Positions 13,883 through 22,565 are shown, counted from the stretch's first letter. The stretch is DNA of 64,000 nt from Streptomyces sp. PTY087I2 (GCF_001687325.1 NZ_LZRD01000024.1:62001-126000); one strand, 5' to 3'. The notes: generated by a model not told the origin, from the letters alone. Program-made: numbers and translations.

Positions 13883-15316
13883 GTGAACGACCAGCCGCGT
13901 CGCCGTCCCGCCAAGCCTCACCGCCGTCCCAAGAAGGACCCGGTCCGCTTCCTCGCCTTCGAGGCGCTGCGGGCCGTCGACGAACGGGACGCGTACGCCA
14001 ACCTCGTGCTGCCCCCGCTGCTGAAGAAGGCCCGCGCCAAGGGCGACTTCGACGGCCGGGACGCGGCGCTGGCGACCGAGCTGGTCTACGGGACGCTGCG
14101 CCGCCAGGGCACGTACGACGCGATCGTGGCGGCCTGCATCGACCGGCCGCTGCGCGAGGTCGACCCGCCGGTCCTGGACGTCCTGAACATGGGCGTCCAC
14201 CAGCTGCTCGGCACCCGTATCCCCACCCACGCGGCCGTCTCCGCCAGTGTGGAGCTGGCCCGGGTGGTGCTGGGGGAGGGGCGTGCGAAGTTCGTCAACG
14301 CGGTGCTGCGCAAGGTCACCGCGCACGATCTCGACGGCTGGGTGGAGAAGGTCGCCCCGCCGTACGACGAGGACGCCGAGGACCACCTCGCGGTCGTCCA
14401 CTCCCACCCCCGCTGGATCGTCTCCGCCCTCTGGGACGCGCTGGGCGGCGGCCGGGCCGGCATCGAGGACCTCTTGGAGGCGGACAACGAGCGGCCCGAG
14501 GTGACCCTGGTAGCCCGCCCCGGCCGCTCCACCACCGAGGAGCTGGTCAAGGCTCTGGGCGAGGACAACTCCCTGCCCGGCCGCTGGTCCCCGTACGCCG
14601 TCCGGATGGCCGAGGGCGGCGAGCCCGGTGCGCTGGAGGCCGTCCGGGAGAGCCGGGCGGGCGTCCAGGACGAGGGCAGCCAGCTCGTCGCCGCCGCCCT
14701 GGCCGCCGTCCCCGTCGAGGGTCGTGACACCCGCTGGCTGGACGGCTGCGCGGGTCCCGGCGGCAAGGCCGCCCTGCTCGCGGCGCTGGCCGCCGAACGC
14801 GGCGCGACGCTGCTCGCCGCCGAGAAGCAGCCGCACCGCGCCCGGCTGGTCGAGCGCGCGCTCGCCGGCAACCCCGGCCCGTACCAGGTGATCACCGCCG
14901 ACGGCACCCGCCCGCCGTGGCTGCCCGGCACCTTCGACCGCGTCCTGATGGACGTGCCCTGCTCCGGCCTCGGCGCGCTGCGCCGCCGCCCGGAGTCCCG
15001 CTGGCGGCGGCGCGCCGAGGACCTGGAGGCCTTCGCCCCGCTCCAACGCGGCCTGCTGCGCGAGGCGTTGAAGGCCGTACGGGTCGGCGGTGTGGTCGGT
15101 TACGCCACCTGCTCGCCGCATCTCGCAGAGACCCGCGTGGTCGTCGAGGACGTGCTCAAGGGGCGCGGCGGGGAGCCGGTCGAGGCGGAGTGGATCGACG
15201 CCCGCCCGCTGCTGCCCGGGGTGTCCGCCCTGGGCGAGGGGCCCGACATCCAGCTCTGGCCGCATCTGCACGGCACGGACGCGATGTATCTGGCTCTGCT
15301 GCGCCGGACCGGCTGA
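13883..15316 (+). CDS. rsmB: 16S rRNA m5C967 methyltransferase (NusB domain plus SAM methyltransferase)
   Basis: 477 aa, GTG start. The N-terminal 160 residues form a NusB-like RNA-binding fold (AFEALRAVDERDAYANLVLP...). The C-terminal half is the methyltransferase: SAM-binding LDGCAGPGGKAALLAA, and the two catalytic cysteines typical of m5C RNA enzymes in DVPCSGLGALRRRPESRW and YATCSPH. Acts on free 16S rRNA during 30S assembly. The gap to fmt is 127 bp. Confidence 0.94.
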   Translation: MNDQPRRRPAKPHRRPKKDPVRFLAFEALRAVDERDAYANLVLPPLLKKARAKGDFDGRDAALATELVYGTLRRQGTYDAIVAACIDRPLREVDPPVLDVLNMGVHQLLGTRIPTHAAVSASVELARVVLGEGRAKFVNAVLRKVTAHDLDGWVEKVAPPYDEDAEDHLAVVHSHPRWIVSALWDALGGGRAGIEDLLEADNERPEVTLVARPGRSTTEELVKALGEDNSLPGRWSPYAVRMAEGGEPGALEAVRESRAGVQDEGSQLVAAALAAVPVEGRDTRWLDGCAGPGGKAALLAALAAERGATLLAAEKQPHRARLVERALAGNPGPYQVITADGTRPPWLPGTFDRVLMDVPCSGLGALRRRPESRWRRRAEDLEAFAPLQRGLLREALKAVRVGGVVGYATCSPHLAETRVVVEDVLKGRGGEPVEAEWIDARPLLPGVSALGEGPDIQLWPHLHGTDAMYLALLRRTG

Positions 15317-15464
15317 ATATCACCGCGTCAGCGCGCCCGCCCGTACGGTAAAAGAACGGCAAAGCGCTGGCAAAATGCCCAGAATGTGCGGACTGTGAGG
15401 GCTGTGTGAGGCTTCGGAGGGCATCGAGTCGGGGAACCGGCCGGAGACGTGGCAGGCTTGGGTC

Positions 15465-16148
15465 ATGGCGCAGATCAACCCCAGCATCCTGTCCGCCGAT
15501 TTCGCGCGTCTCGCCGAGGAGGCGAAGGCCGTCGAAGGCGCGGACTGGCTCCATGTCGATGTCATGGACAACCACTTCGTGCCCAACCTGACCCTCGGCG
15601 TGCCGATCGTCGAGGCGCTGAGCAAGGCGACGGACACCCCGCTGGACTGCCACCTCATGATCGAGGACGCGGACCGCTGGGCCCCGCAGTACGTCGAGGC
15701 CGGCGCCGGGTCCGTCACCTTCCACGCCGAGGCCGCCGCGGCTCCGGTGCGCCTCGCGCGGGAGATCCGGGCGAAGGGGGCGCGCGCCTCGATGGCGCTC
15801 AAGCCCGCGACGCCCATCGAGCCGTACGAGGACCTGCTCCCCGAGCTGGACATGCTGCTGATCATGACGGTCGAGCCGGGCTTCGGCGGGCAGGCCTTCC
15901 TGGACATCATGCTGCCGAAGATCCGCCGCACCCGGGAGCTGATCGGCAAGCACGGTCTCGAACTGTGGCTCCAGGTCGACGGCGGCGTCTCGGCCTCCAC
16001 CATCGAGCGCTGCGCCGAGGCCGGAGCCGATGTCTTCGTGGCCGGATCCGCGGTCTACGGGGCGGCGGACCCGGCGGCGGCGGTGCGGGACCTGCGGGCC
16101 CTGGCGGACGTGGCGACGGCCGCGGCCCCCTGGGCATGCGACCACTGA
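15465..16148 (+). CDS. rpe: Ribulose-phosphate 3-epimerase
   Basis: Interconverts ribulose-5-P and xylulose-5-P in the pentose phosphate pathway. The 227-aa TIM barrel has the metal/catalytic segments HVDVMDNHFVPN, DCHLMIED, EPGFGGQ and VDGGVS. A GGCAGGCTT -10-like element ends about 7 nt before the ATG, so the mRNA may be leaderless. Confidence 0.96.
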   Translation: MAQINPSILSADFARLAEEAKAVEGADWLHVDVMDNHFVPNLTLGVPIVEALSKATDTPLDCHLMIEDADRWAPQYVEAGAGSVTFHAEAAAAPVRLAREIRAKGARASMALKPATPIEPYEDLLPELDMLLIMTVEPGFGGQAFLDIMLPKIRRTRELIGKHGLELWLQVDGGVSASTIERCAEAGADVFVAGSAVYGAADPAAAVRDLRALADVATAAAPWACDH

Positions 16149-16251
16149 ACCAAGGGCAGATGAACGCGGTCCGACAGGGCCGATCAAGGATCGCCGGATC
16201 TGACAGGATGAACGGCGTATCGGGCGTGTGAACAGCAGTGAGGAGATCGCG

Positions 16252-17277
16252 GTGTCTGGCATCTCGGCGGGTCGGTCAGCCATGCGGATGGGACCCGCGG
16301 AGCTGGTGCAGGCGGCGGCCATGGCCCGCCGGTTCTACCTGGAGGGCAAGTCCAAGATCCAGATCGCCGAGGAGTTCGGCGTGAGCCGCTTCAAGGTGGC
16401 CCGGGTCCTGGAGACCGCCCTCGAACGCGATCTCGTACGCATCGAGATCCGGGTCCCGGCCGAGCTGGACGCCGAACGCTCCGACGCCCTGCGCGCCCGC
16501 TACGGGCTGCGGCACGCGGTGGTCGTCGAATCCCCGGCCGAGGAACAGGACGACGCCCCCGACCCGGAGAACCTGGGCGAGGTCGCGGCCGACCTCCTGG
16601 GCGAACTGGTGGCCGAGGGCGATGTGCTCGGCCTGGCCTGGGGCCGCTCCACCATCCACATGGCGGCCGCCCTCGACCGGCTCCCGCCGTGCACGGTCGT
16701 CCAGCTGACCGGGGTGTACGACGCGGGCACCGCCGAGCGCGGCTCGGTCGAGGCGGTCCGCCGGGCCGCCCAGGTCTCCGGCGGCGAGGCCCACCCCATC
16801 TACGCCCCCATGCTGCTGCCCGACCCCGCGACGGCCGCCGCGCTGCGCGACCAGACGGGCATCGCCCGCGCCTTCGAGTACTTCGACAAGGTCACCGTCG
16901 CCGCCGTCTCCATCGGCTCCTGGGAGCCGGGCATCTCCACCGTCCACGACATGCTCTCGGACGAGGAGCGCGCCCACTACGCCTCGCTCGGCGTCGCCGC
17001 CGAGATGTCCGCGCACCTCTTCGACGCCGAGGGCCGCCGGGTCGGGCGCGACCTCGGGGAGCGCTGCATCACCGTGGAGGCGGACCGGCTGCGCCGGATC
17101 CCCGAGGTGGTCGCGATCGCGGGCGGCCAGCGCAAGGCGGCGGCGATCGGCGCGGTGCTCCGCTCCGGCCTGGTCACCAGCCTGGTCACGGACACCGCCG
17201 CGGCCGACTATCTGCTCACCGAGTCCGCGGCGGGCGTCCGCCCGGCGCTGGAGCGGGCCGACCCCGACGGCGAGTGA
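16252..17277 (+). CDS. SorC/DeoR-family sugar-binding transcriptional regulator
   Basis: 341 aa from the GTG at 16252, which has GAGGAGA 5-6 nt upstream; a GTG at 16228 is in frame but lacks a ribosome site. The N-terminal HTH reads MARRFYLEGKSKIQIAEEFGVSRFKVARVLE. The rest is the SorC ligand-binding domain (GLAWGRSTIHMAAAL, VVQLTGVYDAG), which in this family binds phosphorylated sugars or deoxynucleosides. It lies downstream of rpe, which hints at pentose-phosphate sensing; the effector cannot be read from sequence. Confidence 0.85.
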   Translation: MSGISAGRSAMRMGPAELVQAAAMARRFYLEGKSKIQIAEEFGVSRFKVARVLETALERDLVRIEIRVPAELDAERSDALRARYGLRHAVVVESPAEEQDDAPDPENLGEVAADLLGELVAEGDVLGLAWGRSTIHMAAALDRLPPCTVVQLTGVYDAGTAERGSVEAVRRAAQVSGGEAHPIYAPMLLPDPATAAALRDQTGIARAFEYFDKVTVAAVSIGSWEPGISTVHDMLSDEERAHYASLGVAAEMSAHLFDAEGRRVGRDLGERCITVEADRLRRIPEVVAIAGGQRKAAAIGAVLRSGLVTSLVTDTAAADYLLTESAAGVRPALERADPDGE

Positions 17278-17292
17278 CCCCGAGAACGCGCT

Positions 17293-17326
17293 GAGGGCCG
17301 TGCACCCCGCAAGGTGCACGGCCCTC
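17293..17326. terminator. Terminator between SorC regulator and terpene synthase
   Basis: Perfect 14-bp stem (17293-17306 with 17313-17326) with a 6-nt loop, serving convergent genes. Confidence 0.75.
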
Positions 17327-17342
17327 GGTCCTTGCTACTCCC

Positions 17343-18446
17343 TCAGCCGGCCGGGGGAGCCTTGGCCGCGCACGGGGCGGGGGCGGCGGCCTCGGTGCGC
17401 GCGTGCGGGACGCCCAGCACCGTCTCCTCCAGATACTCCTCGGGCTCCTCGTACTGCCCCACGTCCGCCGGGTTGTAGCGGGGCGTCTGGCGCGACCAGT
17501 CCAGGTTGCCGCGCATCCAGCTCCGCATCCCGTCCAGGTAGGGCACCAGCAGCCCGGACAGCTCCGGATACAGCTCCAGCAGCTCGTCCTCGGCGGTCAG
17601 GAACCGCTCGGTCTCCATCGCGAGCCGCTCCGCGACGTGGTCCAGCGCCTGCTGCTCCCCGAGGCCCCGGTGGTGGCGGACCAGGTGGACGAGGTTGTGG
17701 ATCTCGCCGAGCACCTGCTCCTTCTCGAAGGAGTACACGTCGTTCGCCCAGCAGACGTGGTTGCACGCGGCTTCCAGGGCGGTGATGAAGCGGGGGTCGT
17801 TGTGGAGCGACTCCGGGGCCTCGATGCCCGCCACGATCTCTATGAGGTCCATGCAGACGTGGATGGCCCCGGTGTGCCGCCGCTTGGCGATGTACGTCTC
17901 CTCCGAGGGCACCACGTCCTCGGCGCGATTGCCCGCCTCCCAGGTCGTGGCGGTCGTGAGGTAGGTGACCAGATGCCAGGCGAACCGGGTCCGCCAGTGC
18001 GGGGCCGCGTTCGGTGTCGTACGTTTCCACAGATCGGCCAGGGCGGTCACGGCGGCCGGGACCTCTTCCCCCGGCAGCGGCTCGGGGGCGGAGCCGTCGA
18101 CCACGGCGCGCATCCGTTCGACCACACTTCTCACCCGGTCGGGTGAACGGCCGAGGTGGCCGTCGTCGAGCTGGTCGTCGACCAGGAAGAGCCAGACGAA
18201 CCAGTCGGCCACCAGATCGAGGTGTTCCTCGTCGGCCGTCGGGTAGACCATGCCGACGAACGCCCCGAAATCGGCTTGTTCGAATCGGTTCCTCGCGGAC
18301 TCGCGATGGACCAGACCCGTCGCTCTGGTCCAGGCGTCCAGATGCCCCCGGGTGTGCCCCACGTGCGGGTTGGTCCGCTGCGGGAACGGGCAGTAGATGT
18401 CCGGCAGTTCGCTGTCCACAGGCGGATCGGGATCCTCTCCGGTCAT
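17343..18446 (-). CDS. Class I terpene synthase (sesquiterpene-type cyclase)
   Basis: Ionises an isoprenyl diphosphate, probably farnesyl diphosphate, and cyclises it. The 367-aa protein has the metal motif DDQLD at 90-94, the NSE motif NDVYSFEKE at 235-243 (N235, S239, E243), the pyrophosphate-sensing Arg near 189-190 and the terminal RY pair at 323-324. All catalytic features are intact. It does not read as geosmin or 2-methylisoborneol synthase (wrong length and motifs); the product is unknown. No P450 or prenyltransferase is adjacent. The ATG at 18446 lacks a good ribosome site; a GTG at 18419 preceded by GGAGAGGA is a real alternative. Confidence 0.85.
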   Translation of the reverse strand: MTGEDPDPPVDSELPDIYCPFPQRTNPHVGHTRGHLDAWTRATGLVHRESARNRFEQADFGAFVGMVYPTADEEHLDLVADWFVWLFLVDDQLDDGHLGRSPDRVRSVVERMRAVVDGSAPEPLPGEEVPAAVTALADLWKRTTPNAAPHWRTRFAWHLVTYLTTATTWEAGNRAEDVVPSEETYIAKRRHTGAIHVCMDLIEIVAGIEAPESLHNDPRFITALEAACNHVCWANDVYSFEKEQVLGEIHNLVHLVRHHRGLGEQQALDHVAERLAMETERFLTAEDELLELYPELSGLLVPYLDGMRSWMRGNLDWSRQTPRYNPADVGQYEEPEEYLEETVLGVPHARTEAAAPAPCAAKAPPAG

Positions 18447-18580
18447 ACGGTGTGCCCAGGGTTGCCGACGAGCCGGATCGACGCTTCCGACACCCCCGAG
18501 ACCTGCGGCTTTGAAGCTACCTGACCCCTTGTCACCCGGTCCAGGGATGGTGATCACGAATGATTCGAATACCGTTCGGG

Positions 18581-18707
18581 TACAGTCCGTGGGTAAGGCA
18601 GGTTCACTTGCCCGGGACCCCCGGCCGCCTCTTCGGAGGATCAGACGAACACGGGGGTCTTTTGCTGTGTCTTCGGGGAAACGACCTGCGCGGTTTCGTA
18701 TGAAAAA
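18581..18707 (+). promoter_or_regulatory. Structured 5' leader of guaB1 with an internal terminator-like hairpin
   Basis: A -10-like TACAGT at 18581-18586 is followed by a 7-bp hairpin (18591-18597 with 18607-18613). Then comes a longer hairpin, 18616-18623 with 18652-18659, enclosing a C(UUCG)G tetraloop stem (18628-18639) and followed directly by TTTT (18660-18663). guaB1 begins 45 nt later. The layout is that of an attenuator or small riboswitch; I do not recognise a known class. Confidence 0.5.
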
Positions 18708-20183
18708 ATGAGTCTTATGCGTTTTCTTGAGCCGGGTACCGGTCGCTACACAGAGTCCCCCGCGGTCCCGTACGACCTCACGTACGACGACGTCTTCATG
18801 GTCCCCGGCCGCTCCGCGGTCGGCTCCCGCCAGGGCGTGGACCTCTCGTCGCCCGACGGAACCGGCACCACCATCCCGCTCGTGGTCGCCAACATGACCG
18901 CCATCGCGGGCCGCCGGATGGCCGAAACCGTCGCCCGCCGCGGCGGCCTCGTCGTCATCCCCCAGGACATCCCGATCGAGGTCGTCACCGACGTCATCTC
19001 CTGGGTCAAGACGCGTCACCTCGTCCTCGACACCCCGATCGAGCTGGCCCCCGGCCAGACCGTCGCCGACGCGCTCTCGCTGCTGCCCAAGCGGGCGCAC
19101 GGCGCGGGCGTCGTCGTCGACGCCGACCGCCGCCCCGTCGGTGTCGTCACCGAGCACGACCTCAGCGGCGTCGACCGCTTCACCCAGCTCTCCGAGGTCA
19201 TGTCCAAGGACCTCGTGCTGCTGGACGCCGACATCGACCCGCGCGACGCCTTCAACAAGCTCGACGGCGCCAACCGCAAGCTCGCCCCCGCGGTCGACGC
19301 CGACGGCCGCCTCGTCGGCATCCTCACCCGCAAGGCCGCCCTGCGCGCCACGCTCTACACCCCCGCCACCGACGCCGAGGGCAAGCTGCGCATCGCGGCC
19401 GCCGTCGGTATCAACGGCGACGTGGCCGGCAAGGCCAAGCAGCTCCTGGACGCGGGCGCCGACGTCCTCGTCGTGGACACCGCCCACGGCCACCAGGAAT
19501 CCATGATCAGCGCGGTGAAGGCCGTGCGGGCCCTCGACCCGCGGGTGCCGATCGTCGCGGGCAACATCGTCGCCGCCGAGGGCGTGCGTGATCTGATCGA
19601 GGCGGGCGCCGACATCATCAAGGTCGGCGTCGGCCCCGGCGCCATGTGCACCACCCGGATGATGACCGGCGTCGGCCGCCCGCAGTTCTCCGCCGTCCTG
19701 GAGTGCGCCGCCGAGGCGAAGAAGCACGGCAAGCACGTCTGGGCGGACGGCGGCGTCCGGCACCCGCGAGACGTCGCCATGGCGCTCGCCGCCGGCGCGT
19801 CCAACGTGATGATCGGCTCCTGGTTCGCGGGCACGTACGAGTCGCCCGGCGACCTCCAGCAGTCCGCCGACGGCCGCTTCTACAAGGAGTCCTTCGGGAT
19901 GGCCTCGGCCCGCGCCGTGAAGAACCGCACCTCGGACGAGTCCGCCTACGACCGCGCCCGCAAGGCGCTCTTCGAGGAGGGCATCTCCACCTCGCGGATG
20001 TTCCTCGACCCGGCCCGCCCGGGCGTCGAGGACCTGATCGACTCGATCATCGCGGGCGTCCGCTCCTCCTGCACCTACGCCGGCGCCGGCTCGCTGGCGG
20101 AGTTCGCCGAGAAGGCGGTCGTCGGCGTCCAGAGCGCCGCCGGTTACGCCGAGGGCAAGCCGCTGCACGCCAGCTGGAGTTGA
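18708..20183 (+). CDS. guaB1: GuaB1-family IMP dehydrogenase-like protein (GMP reductase in actinobacteria)
   Basis: 491-aa TIM-barrel protein with inserted CBS domain pair (about residues 100-220: VTEHDLSGVDRF, LVGILTRKAAL). The catalytic loop reads GVGPGAMCTTRMMTGVGRPQ, with the active-site Cys, and the phosphate site reads WADGGVRHPRDVA and NVMIGSWFAGT. It was long annotated as IMP dehydrogenase; the mycobacterial GuaB1 was shown to be a CBS-containing GMP reductase (GMP to IMP), and this sequence fits that family. A nearby ATG at 18717 is an alternative start. Confidence 0.88.
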   Translation: MSLMRFLEPGTGRYTESPAVPYDLTYDDVFMVPGRSAVGSRQGVDLSSPDGTGTTIPLVVANMTAIAGRRMAETVARRGGLVVIPQDIPIEVVTDVISWVKTRHLVLDTPIELAPGQTVADALSLLPKRAHGAGVVVDADRRPVGVVTEHDLSGVDRFTQLSEVMSKDLVLLDADIDPRDAFNKLDGANRKLAPAVDADGRLVGILTRKAALRATLYTPATDAEGKLRIAAAVGINGDVAGKAKQLLDAGADVLVVDTAHGHQESMISAVKAVRALDPRVPIVAGNIVAAEGVRDLIEAGADIIKVGVGPGAMCTTRMMTGVGRPQFSAVLECAAEAKKHGKHVWADGGVRHPRDVAMALAAGASNVMIGSWFAGTYESPGDLQQSADGRFYKESFGMASARAVKNRTSDESAYDRARKALFEEGISTSRMFLDPARPGVEDLIDSIIAGVRSSCTYAGAGSLAEFAEKAVVGVQSAAGYAEGKPLHASWS

Positions 20184-20198
20184 TACCCCGAGCGCCGC

Positions 20199-20249
20199 AA
20201 CGACCCCGCCCCCTCCGGCTGTTCCACGCCGGAGGGGGCGGGGTCGTTT
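20199..20249 (+). terminator. Terminator after guaB1
   Basis: Perfect 21-bp stem (20199-20219 with 20228-20248), 8-nt loop, ending in TTT. One of the strongest in the window. Confidence 0.85.
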
Positions 20250-20278
20250 CCGGCCTGCCCGCGTGGCCGGGGACGCGC

Positions 20279-20293
20279 TTCAACTCTGTTGAA
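20279..20293. promoter_or_regulatory. Palindromic site in the aldehyde dehydrogenase promoter
   Basis: TTCAAC-TCT-GTTGAA is a perfect inverted repeat, located 8 bp upstream of an AT-rich TAATAT hexamer (20301-20306) that can be the -10. Probable operator; the AsnC regulator downstream is one candidate. Confidence 0.5.
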
Positions 20294-20348
20294 AACTAAG
20301 TAATATGAACCGCACTCAGCTGCCTGCCTCTCTGCGGTAAGGGATCTC

Positions 20349-21806
20349 ATGTCCTTCTTCACTGACCTGGCCCACCAGTACATCGACGGCGAGTGGAGGC
20401 CGGGGAAGGGGTCCTGGGACATCATCGACTTCAACCCGTTCGACGGGGAGAAGCTCGCCTCGATCCCGGTCGCCACCGCCGACGAGGTCGACCAGGCCTA
20501 CCGGGCCGCCGAGCGCGCCCAGCAGGCGTGGGCGGACACCAACCCGTACAGCAGGCGGGCCGTCCTGGAGAAGGTGCTCGGCATCGTCGAGGAGCGCGAG
20601 CAGGAGATCGGCGAGGCGATCGTCGCCGAGCTCGGCGGCACCCGGCTGAAGGCCGGCTTCGAACTGCACCTGGCCAAGGAGTTCCTCCGCGAGGCGATCC
20701 AGCTCGCCCTGCGCCCCGCAGGCCAGATCCTCCCCTCGCCGACCGAGGGCAAGGAGAACCGCGTCTACCGCGTGCCCGCCGGTGTCATCGGCGTGATCAG
20801 CCCGTTCAACTTCCCCTTCCTGCTCTCCCTGAAGTCCGTCGCGCCCGCGCTGGCCCTCGGTAACGCCGTCGTCCTCAAGCCGCACCAGAACACCCCGATC
20901 TGCGGCGGCACCCTGCTCGCCAAGGTCTTCGAGGACGCCGGGCTGCCCGCCGGGCTGCTGAACGTCGTGATCACCGACATCGCGGAGATCGGCGACACCC
21001 TGCTGGAGCACCCCATTCCGCAGATCATCTCCTTCACCGGTTCGGACAAGGTCGGCCGCCACGTCGCCACCGTCTGCGCCCAGAACCTCAAGCGCGCCGT
21101 CCTCGAACTCGGCGGCAACAGCGCCCTGATCGTGCTCGACGACGCGGATGTGGACTACGCCGTCGACGCGGCGGTCTTCAGCCGGTACGTCCACCAGGGC
21201 CAGGTCTGCATGGCCGCCAACCGCATCCTGGTCGACCGCGCGGTGGAGGCCGAGTTCACCGAGAAGTTCGTCGCCAAGGTCGCATCGCTCACCGTCGGCG
21301 ACCCCGCCGACCCGGCCACCCAGATCGGCCCGCTGATCAACTCCTCGCAGGCCGAGTCCGTCTCCAAGCTCGTCGACCAGACCGTGGCGGCCGGGGCGAC
21401 GGCCCTCCTGCACGGCCGCGCCGACGGCAACCTCGTCAGCCCCTCCGTGCTGACCGGCCTCGCCGCCGACTCGCCCGTCCTGCACCAGGAGATCTTCGGG
21501 CCCGTCGCCCTGCTGATCCCCTTCGACGGCGAGGACGAGGCCGTCCGCATCGCCAACGACACCCCGTACGGCCTCAGCGGCGCCGTCCACACCGGCAACA
21601 TCGAGCGCGGCGTACGGATCGGGCAGCGCATCCACACCGGCATGATCCACATCAACGACGGCACCGTCCACGACGAGCCGATCGTCCCCTTCGGCGGCGA
21701 GAAGAGCTCCGGTCTCGGCCGGCTCAACGGCGACTCGATGATCGAGGCCTTCACCACCCAGAAGTGGATCTCCATCCAGCACGGCCGCTCGCGGTTCCCC
21801 TTCTGA
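20349..21806 (+). CDS. NAD(P)-dependent aldehyde dehydrogenase
   Basis: 485-aa ALDH superfamily enzyme oxidising an aldehyde to its acid. Catalytic Glu253 (LELGGNSAL) and nucleophile Cys287 (QGQVCMAANR) are present, as are the cofactor motifs ISPFNFPF and FTGSDKVG. The overall look (SFFTDLAHQYIDGEWR, HQEIFGPV) is closest to the aromatic-aldehyde branch (benzaldehyde/vanillin type), but substrate cannot be fixed. It precedes an AsnC regulator and the amidase/monooxygenase operon, so it may process an aldehyde from amino-acid or amine catabolism. Confidence 0.88.
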   Translation: MSFFTDLAHQYIDGEWRPGKGSWDIIDFNPFDGEKLASIPVATADEVDQAYRAAERAQQAWADTNPYSRRAVLEKVLGIVEEREQEIGEAIVAELGGTRLKAGFELHLAKEFLREAIQLALRPAGQILPSPTEGKENRVYRVPAGVIGVISPFNFPFLLSLKSVAPALALGNAVVLKPHQNTPICGGTLLAKVFEDAGLPAGLLNVVITDIAEIGDTLLEHPIPQIISFTGSDKVGRHVATVCAQNLKRAVLELGGNSALIVLDDADVDYAVDAAVFSRYVHQGQVCMAANRILVDRAVEAEFTEKFVAKVASLTVGDPADPATQIGPLINSSQAESVSKLVDQTVAAGATALLHGRADGNLVSPSVLTGLAADSPVLHQEIFGPVALLIPFDGEDEAVRIANDTPYGLSGAVHTGNIERGVRIGQRIHTGMIHINDGTVHDEPIVPFGGEKSSGLGRLNGDSMIEAFTTQKWISIQHGRSRFPF

Positions 21807-21815
21807 CGGCCGGTT

Positions 21816-21886
21816 CCGCCGCTCCGGGCGCGCCCGGAGCGGCGGCCCGTGGTCTACTGCGGGAGGCGGCACGCACCGCCTCCCGC
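21816..21886 (+). terminator. Tandem terminators between aldehyde dehydrogenase and asnC-type gene
   Basis: First a loopless 30-bp palindrome (21816-21845), then an 11-bp hairpin (21859-21869 with 21876-21886). They separate transcription of the two same-strand genes. Confidence 0.7.
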
Positions 21887-21922
21887 AAGCCGACCCACCG
21901 CAGAGATAGTGAACCGCCCGAC

Positions 21923-22381
21923 GTGCGCCTGAACGACCTCGACGAACGCATCGTCCACGCCCTCGCCGAAGACGCCCGGCGCTCCTACGCCGACATCGGC
22001 GCCCTCGTCGGCCTCTCCGCCCCCGCCGTGAAACGCCGCGTCGACCGGCTGCGCGCCGAGGGCGCGATCACCGGCTTCACCGTGCGGGTCGACCCGGCGG
22101 CGCTCGGCTGGGAGACCGAGGGGTTCATCGAGATCTATTGCAGCCGCAACACCTCCCCGGACGCGATCAAGCAGGGCCTCGCCCGCTACCCGGAGATCGC
22201 CTCGGCCTCCACGGTGACCGGCGAGGCGGACGCCGTGGTGCAGGTCTTCGCCGCCGACATGCGCCACTTCGAACAGGTCCTGGAGCGCATCGCGGGGGAG
22301 CCGTACGTGGAGCGTACGAAGTCGGTGCTGGTGCTCTCGCCGCTGCTGCGCCGGTACTCCGCGGAGGCCCCGCCGGCCTGA
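21923..22381 (+). CDS. Lrp/AsnC-family transcriptional regulator
   Basis: 152 aa from the GTG at 21923, where family homology begins (RLNDLDERIVHALAEDARRSYADIG). The HTH is at about 20-45 (LSAPAVKRRVDRLRAEGAI). The C-terminal RAM-type ligand domain reads TVTGEADAVVQVFA...MRHFEQVLERI. AsnC proteins bind amino acids and wrap DNA as octamers. It lies between aldehyde dehydrogenase and the DavA/DavB-like operon, whose promoter carries three phased repeats, so it is the likely local regulator. Confidence 0.9.
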   Translation: MRLNDLDERIVHALAEDARRSYADIGALVGLSAPAVKRRVDRLRAEGAITGFTVRVDPAALGWETEGFIEIYCSRNTSPDAIKQGLARYPEIASASTVTGEADAVVQVFAADMRHFEQVLERIAGEPYVERTKSVLVLSPLLRRYSAEAPPA

Positions 22382-22425
22382 GACGGGTGGCGCACATCAC
22401 CCCGCTGACCTGCGGTGATGCCCGA

Positions 22426-22490
22426 CGCAACGATTCGCTGCCCGAGGCCCTTCCCGCGCAACGAATCAACGGTCGACGCGCAACGCTCGC
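22426..22490 (+). promoter_or_regulatory. Three phased CGCAACG repeats, probable AsnC operator
   Basis: CGCAACGATTCG (22426-22437), CGCAACGAATCA (22457-22468) and CGCAACGCTCGC (22479-22490) lie in the same orientation. They are spaced 31 and 22 bp, close to three and two helical turns. The last ends 3 bp before the -35 of the amidase promoter. Confidence 0.6.
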
Positions 22491-22493
22491 GCC

Positions 22494-22523
22494 TTGTCCG
22501 GGCCGATCCGGGCCACGTACCTT
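22494..22523 (+). promoter_or_regulatory. Promoter of the amidase/monooxygenase operon
   Basis: TTGTCC (22494-22499) and TACCTT (22518-22523), 18-bp spacing, about 40 nt upstream of the amidase ATG. Confidence 0.5.
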
Positions 22524-22565
22524 CGATACGTCTCCCCACCCCGCCCGCACCGCCCGAGGTCAGCC

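Noticed and set aside
17343..18446. Geosmin, 2-methylisoborneol or pentalenene synthase
   Set aside because: Length (367 aa, single domain) and motif surroundings do not fit any of these.
17343..20168. 941-codon minus frame that would fuse the terpene synthase to sequence antisense to guaB1
   Set aside because: Only the last 367 codons are family-like; the rest is the shadow of guaB1.
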